From an uncultured Oscillospiraceae bacterium (lineage in GTDB: Bacteria; Bacillota; Clostridia; Oscillospirales; Oscillospiraceae): 24,417 bases of DNA. The translations under genes and the position numbers were made by a program. Below the pieces are notes generated by a model. The model was not told the origin of the DNA, did not search any database, and saw only the letters and a program-made list of their open reading frames with translations. Shown here piece after piece: positions 1 through 10,140 of this stretch (within the stretch, counting starts at the first letter, position 1; each line of letters starts with the position of its first letter). The stretch lies in contig CAJUNA010000011.1 in assembly GCA_910587645.1 (NCBI GenBank), positions 1-24,417 of the forward strand. The letters run 5' to 3'.

Positions 1-339
1 CCGTTGTATCGCCATCTGGGCTGCTATTTGCGCTTAACTCTTGTAGACACTGTCTACGCCGGGAATCAGTACTCCGTGCCAGCGGAGTACATCGGCAAAG
101 ATGTGACAGTCGTAGCCCTCGACAGTATGCTGGCGGCCTACTATGAAGGCAAGCAGATCGCTCTGCACAGGATATCGTATCAAAGGAAGGACATGGTTGT
201 CAATCCTCAGCACTACAGACGGCTTACGTTGAAGCAGACGATGGACGCGGAAAATGTTCTGATGGAGCAGGGAAAAGTGATTGATTTCCCCTCGAAACCC
301 TCCGATTTGTCCAGATATGACGAGGTGCTGTATGAGTGA
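1..339 (+). CDS. istA: IS21-family transposase IstA, C-terminal fragment (5' end outside window)
   Basis: The reading frame is open from the first base and ends at a TGA. The visible 112 residues look like the C-terminal beta-barrel region of IS21 IstA transposases: a core with GNQYSVPAEYIGK, then a strand-rich stretch ending in HYRRLTLKQ. IstA is the DDE transposase that works with the ATPase IstB to move IS21 elements. The catalytic DDE core would lie upstream, so intactness cannot be judged. Its stop overlaps the istB start by 8 bases (ATGAGTGA), the translational coupling typical of IS21. Because the istB partner is destroyed, this copy cannot be an autonomous element. The family call is from recognition of the C-terminal motif only. 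Confidence 0.8.
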   Translation, partial: PLYRHLGCYLRLTLVDTVYAGNQYSVPAEYIGKDVTVVALDSMLAAYYEGKQIALHRISYQRKDMVVNPQHYRRLTLKQTMDAENVLMEQGKVIDFPSKPSDLSRYDEVLYE

Positions 340-763
340 ATTTACCATGGACCGGCTGCGGGAAAACCTGGAAAGTCTCAAAATGAAGAACACCCTGGAG
401 ATTCTGGACAACTACCTGGAACAGGCGGTAGCGGAAAATCTCAATATTGTGGAGGTTTTGGATCATATCTTCTTGGAAGAAGCGAAATCCAATACGGAAA
501 CGGGCCACTGCCACCAACTCATTAAACAGCTCAAGAAGGCTCATTTTGAGAACCGTCTGCCGGATAAGCTCAAGGTTCTGTCCAAGTACAGGATGCTCAT
601 CATCAACGAAACCGGCTATCTCCCTATGAATATCCAAGGCGCAAACCTGTTCTTCCAGCTCATTGCCAGACGGTATGAGAAAACGTCCACCGTCTTCACC
701 TCCAACAAGGCCTTTTCCCAGTGGAATGAGGTCTTTGCCGGTGTTACTATTGCCGCCGCTTGA
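332..763 (+). pseudogene. istB: IS21 helper ATPase IstB, internally deleted and truncated
   Basis: The start is the ATG that overlaps the istA stop. The 143-residue product begins with a normal IstB N-terminus (MSEFTMDRLRENLESLKM) and later shows QLKKAHFENRLPDKLKVLSK, ANLFFQLIARRYEKTS and TSNKAFSQWNEVFA, all IstB hallmarks. Two defects are clear against the usual length of about 250 residues. About 75 residues are missing between TETGHC and HQLIKQ, which removes the Walker A (GxxGxGKTH) segment. The C-terminus stops right after TIAAA, before the usual ILDRLLHH and SYRLK motifs. The Walker B segment reads LIINETGYLP where family members have LIIDEIGYLP, so the catalytic Asp is Asn. The protein cannot be a working ATPase. 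Confidence 0.9.
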
Positions 764-795
764 GCAAGGAAACGCTTAGTTTTCTTACCCCCCCC

Positions 796-831
796 CGCCG
801 AAAAACGACAAAATTTCTTCGGCGTTTTCTT
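796..831 (+). terminator. Terminator-like hairpin between the IS fragments
   Basis: A 7-bp stem CGCCGAA/TTCGGCG (796-802 with 818-824) with a 15-base loop is followed by TTTTCTT. It sits between the IS21 and IS110 remnants and would stop read-through from istAB. The stem is short and the loop large, so termination may be weak. Confidence 0.5.
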
Positions 832-841
832 ACATTTTCAG

Positions 842-1078
842 ATTGGCGCTTCTTCCACCGCCGTCATCCTCTCGGAGCACGGTGATTTCTGCAAGTCCAA
901 GAATCCTTCCAAGATGCTCGCTTTCGCGTGTCTGGAACACGGTTATTTCCAATCCGGCCAGTTTGAATCCACCGGCCACATGGTCAAGCACGGTTCCCCT
1001 TATCTTCGCTGCACCATCCTCAACTGCTGCCTTCCACTTGTTTCTAACGAACCTGTTTTCGCTGAATATTACGCCAAA
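842..1078 (+). pseudogene. IS110-family transposase, C-terminal fragment
   Basis: Translation from base 842 gives residues typical of the C-terminal transposase_20 region of IS110/IS116/IS902: TAVILSEHGDF, then NPSKMLAFACLEHGYFQSGQ, FESTGHMVKHGSPYLR, and ending PVFAEYYAKY. This region holds the catalytic serine of the IS110 family; the S of YFQSGQ is a candidate, stated from family knowledge. The N-terminal DEDD (RuvC-like) domain is absent and the frame has no proper start, the first Met being at 914. At YYAKY the family would continue with KRSEGK, but the frame runs instead into an unrelated zinc ribbon. No function is expected. Confidence 0.85.
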
Positions 1079-1309
1079 TACGCGCTGTCCGAGCTGCTAG
1101 TCTGCGGTGAATGTGGAACACCGTACAAGCGGTGTACCTGGGTGCGGAACGGCAAGAATCGGATCGTCTGGCGGTGTATCTCCCGACTGGAGTTCGGCAC
1201 GAAATATTGCTGCGAGTCGCCTACCCTGGATAGGGGACAGGCTCCACAGGGCCAAGCTGGACAGAAAGGGCTGGCCCTGACGGGGTTCTTCGATGAGGTA
1301 CGCCAATGA
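1079..1309 (+). pseudogene. Large serine recombinase, zinc-ribbon fragment
   Basis: The frame continues from the IS110 fragment without a stop into ALSELLVCGECGTPYKR, then VWRCISRLEFGTKYCC and SPTLDR. This is the recombinase zinc beta-ribbon domain of large serine integrases/resolvases, with its CxxC pair plus later cysteines. The end, ALTGFFDEVRQ, resembles the LTEFDE..VRQ segment further along such recombinases, so more internal sequence has probably been lost. The N-terminal resolvase catalytic domain and recombinase domain are missing. The stop is the TGA at 1307-1309. It is a dead fragment of a different mobile element from the one it is fused to. Confidence 0.8.
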
Positions 1310-1353
1310 TGCCAATTCAAATACTGGTTTTTATCAATCCTGTAAGAAAGGTG

Positions 1354-1382
1354 TGGCAATTTTAGGGAAGCTATGATATACT
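1354..1382 (+). promoter_or_regulatory. Sigma-A promoter for the kinase/HD unit
   Basis: TGGCAA (1354-1359), a 17-base spacer, then TATACT (1377-1382) with a TGn extension (TGA at 1374-1376). It lies 46 bases before the kinase ATG and just outside the mobile-element scar, so the signalling genes have their own promoter. The -35 box is imperfect; the extended -10 compensates. Confidence 0.65.
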
Positions 1383-1428
1383 ATGACATACAAGAAATTA
1401 CACTGGATGCATAGCGGGAGGATTGCGG

Positions 1429-3045
1429 ATGGAAGGCTTGGACAACGGACGCGTGGCGGAGCTGGAACGAGAAAATGAGTCGCTACGCAAGGCATTGGAA
1501 GCGGCGGAGGAAGCCAATCAGGCCAAAAGCCGGTTTCTCTCCAATATGTCCCACGACATCCGCACGCCCATGAACGCCATCATGGGCATGACCTCCATTG
1601 GCCTGAGCCATATCGATGAGAAAGCCCGGGTACAGGACTGCCTGGATAAGATCCGTACGGCGTCCTCCCACCTGATGAGCCTGGTCAACGATGTGCTGGA
1701 TATGTCCCGGATTGACAGCGGGCGGATGACCCTCAATGAGGAGCGGTTTTCACTGGCGGATTTAGTCCATGATCTGGCGGTCATTGTCCGTCCCCAGGCG
1801 GTGCTGAAGAAGCATGACCTCCGGTTTGAGATCGAAGGGATCCTGGAGGAGGGGCTAGTGGGCGACCCCCTGCGCCTGCGGCAGGTTTTAGTCAATATTA
1901 TTGGCAATGCTGTAAAGTATACCCCTGATGGAGGGCATATCCGGGTTCGGTTCAGCCAAAGGCCAGATGCCAGTGGCTTGGTACGGCTGGATTTTGTGTG
2001 CGAGGACGATGGCATAGGTATGAGCCAATCCTTTTTAGAGCGCATCTTTGTCCCTTTCGAGCGGGTACACAGCAATACGGTCAACCAGATCGAGGGTACC
2101 GGTTTGGGTATGGCCATTGTTAAGAATCTGGTGGACAGCATGTGTGGGGAGATCCAGGTGGAGAGCCAGGAGGGCGTGGGGAGCCGCTTTACGGTGTCCC
2201 TTCCTCTCCCAGCCGCGCCTGGGGACGCCGCGCCCCTGCCCGAGGGCGCTTCCATCCTGGTGGCGGAGTGCCGGGATGGACGGGCGGAGCAGATCATAGG
2301 CTGCCTGCGGGAACGGGGGTTGCGGCCTGTGCGCATGACGGCAGGCATGGAGGCCGTCACCTATTTAACGGAGGCCCAGTATGAAGACCGGATGCCCTGC
2401 GCCATGCTGCTGGGGCAGGAGTTGTCGGACATGCCTGTCCTGGAGGTGGCCGCCCATGTGCGGCAGCTCACAGGCCGGGAATTTCCCATCCTGCTGGTTA
2501 GCGAGGCCGATTGGGCGCAAATCGAGTACCGGGCTGTTCGGGCAGGGGTCAGCGCCTTTGTGCCATGCCCCCTCTTTGCCAGCAGGCTGCTGGGGACGCT
2601 GTCCCGCCTGACCTGTGGCAGCGGAGAGAACGGCGCCACAGGCGGATCCCGGGATGGGGACTACAGCCGCTACCGGGTGCTGCTGGTGGAGGATAACACG
2701 CTGAATCTGGAGATTGCCACGGAACTGCTGGGCATGACCGGCATCCAGGTGGACACAGCGGAAAATGGAAGGGAAGCCGTGGACCGCTTCGCCGCCGCAC
2801 CTGAGAATTATTATGACATCATCTTTATGGATATCCAGATGCCCGTTATGGGCGGCTATGAAGCCGCGCGGCATATTCGTGCCATGAACCGGCCCGATGC
2901 GGGGCGGGTATGGATTGTGGCCATGACCGCCAACGCCTTTGTAGAGGACATGCGCATGTCCAAGGAAGCCGGAATGAACGAGCATGTATCTAAACCGGTG
3001 GATCTGGAGCGATTGCAGGACGTCCTGCGCCGCCGGTTGGCTTAG
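1429..3045 (+). CDS. Cytoplasmic hybrid histidine kinase with a pseudo-receiver and a true receiver
   Basis: The protein has 538 residues. I chose ATG 1429 because GGGAGGA (1416-1422) sits 6 bases before it; an in-frame TTG at 1423 touches the ribosome site. It opens with a short coiled coil (about 9-35) and has no membrane segment, PAS or other sensor. The HisKA H-box SNMSHDIRTPMNAI carries the phospho-acceptor His42. HATPase motifs follow: IGNAVKYTPDGG, DDGIGM, GTGLGMAIVKNLVD and GVGSRF. A first receiver-like domain (about 267-395) has Gly329 where the phospho-Asp is expected (MLLGQELSDM). The last domain (about 410-538) is a canonical receiver: VLLVEDN, FMDIQMPVMGG with Asp468, then MTANAF and SKPVD. 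The lack of a sensor suggests it reads a soluble partner or complex. It is followed 35 bases later by an HD-GYP-like gene, its likely partner. Confidence 0.9.
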   Translation: MEGLDNGRVAELERENESLRKALEAAEEANQAKSRFLSNMSHDIRTPMNAIMGMTSIGLSHIDEKARVQDCLDKIRTASSHLMSLVNDVLDMSRIDSGRMTLNEERFSLADLVHDLAVIVRPQAVLKKHDLRFEIEGILEEGLVGDPLRLRQVLVNIIGNAVKYTPDGGHIRVRFSQRPDASGLVRLDFVCEDDGIGMSQSFLERIFVPFERVHSNTVNQIEGTGLGMAIVKNLVDSMCGEIQVESQEGVGSRFTVSLPLPAAPGDAAPLPEGASILVAECRDGRAEQIIGCLRERGLRPVRMTAGMEAVTYLTEAQYEDRMPCAMLLGQELSDMPVLEVAAHVRQLTGREFPILLVSEADWAQIEYRAVRAGVSAFVPCPLFASRLLGTLSRLTCGSGENGATGGSRDGDYSRYRVLLVEDNTLNLEIATELLGMTGIQVDTAENGREAVDRFAAAPENYYDIIFMDIQMPVMGGYEAARHIRAMNRPDAGRVWIVAMTANAFVEDMRMSKEAGMNEHVSKPVDLERLQDVLRRRLA

Positions 3046-3080
3046 GCGGGCAGAACCATAGGAAGAAGGGGCGGTGGGCC

Positions 3081-4937
3081 ATGCGGCCGTATCAGGAAGA
3101 ATATATTGCCAATATCCGGGAACTCACCCGGCTGACCGGCCACAGGAAGCCGGAAGGGCTGTCCGGGATGGCCTATGCGGCAGGGTTGAGACAAAATGAG
3201 ATCCTGGCCAGGGAGAAAGTCCGCCGCAATATGGAGCTGCTGCGCCATAGCCTGTTCCCGCTGCTGGATCATCTGTTTGCGGCGGATGAGGCGGAGGTGG
3301 CGGCATTGGAGGAGTTCGCCGCGCATCTGTCAGGCAGCGGAGAGACCCCGGACACAGGCCTGTTCCGGCTGATCCACCAGGCCCTGTTGAGCCTGGCCCG
3401 GCAGAAGGGGGACCGGGACGGCGTGATCCGGGAACTCTACTGGCTGGGTATGGGGTACTACTGGCTGTCCAATATGATGGTAGGCATGGAGCTGGAAACC
3501 ATGGGGCAGTATGTCAGCCGGATGCGGCTGTACTTCACCGAAGCGGCGGCCTATCTGAAATATTACGATGAGATCGAGGATACGGAGACAAAAGGGTATG
3601 TGCTCCGCGCCCGGGCCAACATGTCGCTGGGAGGGTTCCACTCCCCTAGCGAGAAGATCGGGCTGGCCCGGGAGAACCTGCGCATTATGCAGGACCCCGC
3701 CTATCAGTCCGGCGCACCAGAGCTGCCCTGGGACCGGTTCGTCTATACCACCCATCAGCAAATGGCCAGCAGCGTGTCCTACAACAAGGACAAAGTGATG
3801 ACCCCGGAGGATATGGCCAGCGTTATGGAGTCTGCTTACATCGTCTACCAGCGGCGGCTTCAGGAAGCGGCGGAGCAGCAGGAGATCCCGCCCCTGCGCT
3901 GGACGTTCCCCTACTACGCCATGGAATATTACTGCGGCCTGTACGGCCTGGATCAGCTTCTCAGCCGGATAGAGGGATTGCTGGAAGCGCCGGAGCTGAC
4001 GGATCTGACGCCGGACGGTATGTACGGCATTCTGTCCCTGCCCGCCTTTTACTGCCAGTACATGCTGCAAAATCCGGAGCGGATCCCGGGCCGGGCGGCT
4101 TATATCGCTGGGCTTTACCGGCGGGCGCTGGATTATGCCGGTTCCTTCACAACGTCAGATAACGAAAAGCTGTTCCTCTATTTCCGGCAGCTTACCTATA
4201 CGTATATTGAGACCAGCGGCGGCCTGCCCTTCACCGCTTTTTTGCAGATTGTGCTGTGCCGTTTTGCGCCGGAGGTGTATCTCCATTCCTGGATCGTGGG
4301 CACAGCCTGCAAGGCGCTGTGTAGGATCATCCTGGACGAGGAGCCGGGTTTTTTTGATGATATGGAAGATTTCCGTCAGATCGAAGACCCCGTGGAAAAG
4401 CGGAGGCGGATTCTGGACGATGCCATGCAGAGCGGACTGCTCCACGATGTAGGCAAAATCAGCTTTTTGGAGCTGTACAGCCGTACCACCCGCCAGTGGT
4501 TTGAGGAGGAGTACGAGGTCAGCCGCCTGCATACGGCGGCTGGCTACACCCTATTGGTGGAGCGGGAATCCACCTGCCGCTTCGCGCCGGTAGCCCTGGG
4601 CCACCACGGCTGGTATGACGGCTCTGCCCATGGCTATCCGGCGGAGTACAAGCGGTTGGAGTGCCCCCGCCGCCAGATGGTGGACTTAGTGGGCCTGGTC
4701 GATTGGCTGGAAGCTGTTACGCATACGGCCCAGGCTTACGAAGGGATCGAGATGACCTTCGAGGAAGCGGTGGCAGAGGCGGTTAACCTGGAGGGGCGGC
4801 AGTTTTCCCCCCTTCTCACCGCCCGCCTGCGGGACAGCCGGGTGGTGGAGCGGATCCGTCAGGCCTTTGAGGAGGGACGGCAGGAAGCCTACCGCCAGAT
4901 GTATGAGGGAGAGCGGGATCTGGCCCGGGAAGGATAA
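3081..4937 (+). CDS. HD-GYP-like phosphohydrolase with long helical N-terminal region
   Basis: The protein has 618 residues. Residues 1 to about 390 are mostly helical, Tyr/Leu-rich and may be TPR-like. About 400-600 form an HD domain with an HD-GYP-type metal set: His402, His455-Asp456 in LLHDVGKI, His484 in LHTAAGY, His508-His509 in GHHGWYDG, and Asp541 in VDWLEAVT. The GYP motif is present but changed: DGSAHGYP instead of DGxGYP, and HHG instead of HHE. EGRQFSP matches the late QFDP motif. HD-GYP enzymes hydrolyse cyclic-di-GMP or related cyclic dinucleotides; that activity here is inference. There is no receiver, signal peptide or membrane segment. It is probably co-transcribed with the hybrid kinase upstream, which could act through the N-terminal region. 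Confidence 0.8.
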   Translation: MRPYQEEYIANIRELTRLTGHRKPEGLSGMAYAAGLRQNEILAREKVRRNMELLRHSLFPLLDHLFAADEAEVAALEEFAAHLSGSGETPDTGLFRLIHQALLSLARQKGDRDGVIRELYWLGMGYYWLSNMMVGMELETMGQYVSRMRLYFTEAAAYLKYYDEIEDTETKGYVLRARANMSLGGFHSPSEKIGLARENLRIMQDPAYQSGAPELPWDRFVYTTHQQMASSVSYNKDKVMTPEDMASVMESAYIVYQRRLQEAAEQQEIPPLRWTFPYYAMEYYCGLYGLDQLLSRIEGLLEAPELTDLTPDGMYGILSLPAFYCQYMLQNPERIPGRAAYIAGLYRRALDYAGSFTTSDNEKLFLYFRQLTYTYIETSGGLPFTAFLQIVLCRFAPEVYLHSWIVGTACKALCRIILDEEPGFFDDMEDFRQIEDPVEKRRRILDDAMQSGLLHDVGKISFLELYSRTTRQWFEEEYEVSRLHTAAGYTLLVERESTCRFAPVALGHHGWYDGSAHGYPAEYKRLECPRRQMVDLVGLVDWLEAVTHTAQAYEGIEMTFEEAVAEAVNLEGRQFSPLLTARLRDSRVVERIRQAFEEGRQEAYRQMYEGERDLAREG

Positions 4938-4985
4938 ATTGCCTGCCCATTTGGGCGGCGTTTGATAAAGAGGAGGAATAAAATC

Positions 4986-6338
4986 ATGGTGCAATTGTGG
5001 AAAGGGGAAGCTGCCCAGTGGCGGCTGACGCTGTGCTTGGACGGTAAGGCCGGCACGCTGGAAATGGGGGATCAGCCCCGGCAGCTTTTGGTTCATCTGG
5101 GCGAAAAGCCGGAGACAGAGGGTTTGCGCCGCGCCGCTGCTAAGGCAGCAAAGCAGGTGATCTCCCTGGAAGGGCAGTCCGCTGTCCTGGACGCCGCGCC
5201 GGCAGTGGAATTGCTGGGGGCCGAAGGCCTGGCGGCGCTGATTCAGGGGGCGGAGCTGGCAGTTTACCGCCATGAGACATGGAAGGAAAAGCGGGAGGAA
5301 AAGCCCTTTGCCCTCTATCTGGATGGGACCGGCGCGCTGGACGCAGAGACGGTGCTGGCAGAGACGGCGGCGCTGGACCACTGGATCTGTTTTGCCCGGG
5401 ATCTGACTAACCGGCCCGGCAATAAGCTGACACCGGACATGCTGGCCCGGGAGGTAGCGGAAACAGCGGAAAAACTGGGCGTGGAGTGCCAGATCCTGGA
5501 CGAAAAGGAGACGCGGGCCTTGGGCATGGAAGCCTTCCATGCTGTAGGCGACAGCTCCGCCAATCCCCCCCGTCTGATTGTACTCCGTCACAAAGGTGGC
5601 AAGCCGGATCAGGCTCCTTTGGCCCTGGTAGGCAAAGGGGTATGTTTTGACTCCGGTGGCTACAGTCTCAAAACCAACATGCGGGGCATGAAAGGCGACA
5701 TGGCCGGTGCGGCATCGGTGTGCGCCGCGCTGTTCGCCCTGGTGGAGAACAAGGTGCCTGTCAATGTTACCGCGGTGGCGCCCTGCGTGGAGAACCGGGT
5801 GTCCCCATCCAGCTTTCTGCCTGATGACGTAATCGGTTCTATGTCCGGAAAGACCATCGAAATTGGCAGTACCGATGCCGAGGGACGGCTGATCCTGGCT
5901 GACGCCATCACCTACGCCATTGAGAAGGAAAATGCCTGTAAGGTGATAGATATTGCCACCCTCACTGGAGCCATTGGCCGGATGCTGGGCAGCGTGGCGG
6001 CTGGGGTCATGAGCAATAACGATGGATTTTTCGCGGATCTCCAATCCGCTGCCGCCCTTACCGGGGAAAAATTCTGGCGGATGCCGGATTATCCTGAGTA
6101 TGGAAAGCTCATTGAAAGCCCTGTGGCGGATGTGTATAACTCCAGCGATGGATGCGGGGCAATTGCCGCCGGGCTGTTCCTGGGAACCTTTGCGGGAGAT
6201 ACGCCCTGGCTGCATTTAGACATCGCGGGGACTGGGCACGCTGATAAAATGAGTCAGCCATACCAGCCCAAGGGCGCTACCGGAATGGGCGTGGCAACCA
6301 TGTACCAGCTTTGTAAGGATTTAACGAAGCAGGCCTGA
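4986..6338 (+). CDS. pepA: M17-family leucyl aminopeptidase
   Basis: The protein has 450 residues. ATG 4986 is preferred over an in-frame TTG at 4962 because AGGAGG (4971-4976) is 9 bases upstream. M17 peptidases are hexameric di-metal enzymes of the cytoplasm that release N-terminal residues from peptides. The metal and catalytic motifs are intact: VGKGVCFDSGG (Lys217, Asp222), KGDMAGAA (Asp238), STDAEGRL (Asp297, Glu299, Arg301), then IATLTGA. The usual Asn of NTDAEGR is Ser, and the loop between the second and third metal ligands is two residues shorter than in E. coli PepA. The N-terminal domain is more divergent, as is normal. It lies 48 bases after the HD gene on the same strand, so it may be co-transcribed, but nothing links it to signalling. 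It ends at the terminator shared with rpoC. Confidence 0.95.
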   Translation: MVQLWKGEAAQWRLTLCLDGKAGTLEMGDQPRQLLVHLGEKPETEGLRRAAAKAAKQVISLEGQSAVLDAAPAVELLGAEGLAALIQGAELAVYRHETWKEKREEKPFALYLDGTGALDAETVLAETAALDHWICFARDLTNRPGNKLTPDMLAREVAETAEKLGVECQILDEKETRALGMEAFHAVGDSSANPPRLIVLRHKGGKPDQAPLALVGKGVCFDSGGYSLKTNMRGMKGDMAGAASVCAALFALVENKVPVNVTAVAPCVENRVSPSSFLPDDVIGSMSGKTIEIGSTDAEGRLILADAITYAIEKENACKVIDIATLTGAIGRMLGSVAAGVMSNNDGFFADLQSAAALTGEKFWRMPDYPEYGKLIESPVADVYNSSDGCGAIAAGLFLGTFAGDTPWLHLDIAGTGHADKMSQPYQPKGATGMGVATMYQLCKDLTKQA

Positions 6339-6371
6339 GGATAGACGCCTCAGCCGTAAGCAGAGGATGAT

Positions 6372-6408
6372 AAAAACCGGAAGCCGTGAAAACGGCTTCC
6401 GGTTTTTG
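6372..6408. terminator. Bidirectional terminator between pepA and rpoC
   Basis: A perfect 16-bp inverted repeat (6372-6387 with 6392-6407) has a GAAA tetraloop and arms that begin and end in five A and five T. It therefore gives a U-tract in both directions and serves the convergent pepA (plus) and rpoC (minus). Confidence 0.97.
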
Positions 6409-6423
6409 TTTACACAGAACCAC

Positions 6424-10122
<3,699 letters not shown>

Positions 10123-10140
10123 TTATCCAGCTCCTCCCGG

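Larger units (their letters stand above)
1..1309. mobile_element. Composite scar of IS21, IS110 and serine-recombinase fragments
   Basis: Three unrelated mobile-element families lie head to tail on the plus strand, each reduced to a fragment: IS21 (1-763), IS110 (about 842-1078) and a large serine recombinase (about 1079-1309). No terminal inverted repeats or intact transposase are visible. A 9-C homopolymer (788-796) and a 10-base direct repeat GTTTTCTTAC (779-788 and 824-833) lie at the IS21/IS110 boundary and may mark a join. The left end of the scar lies outside the window. It probably formed by serial insertion and deletion. Confidence 0.75.

Noticed and set aside
4943..4962. Small hairpin between the HD gene and pepA
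   Set aside because: The stem is only 6 bp with a T-G pair and there is no real U-tract, so I do not call a terminator.
4686..6215. Minus-strand open frame of 509 codons opposite pepA
   Set aside because: It is a shadow of the confirmed aminopeptidase, whose catalytic motifs are all in the plus frame.
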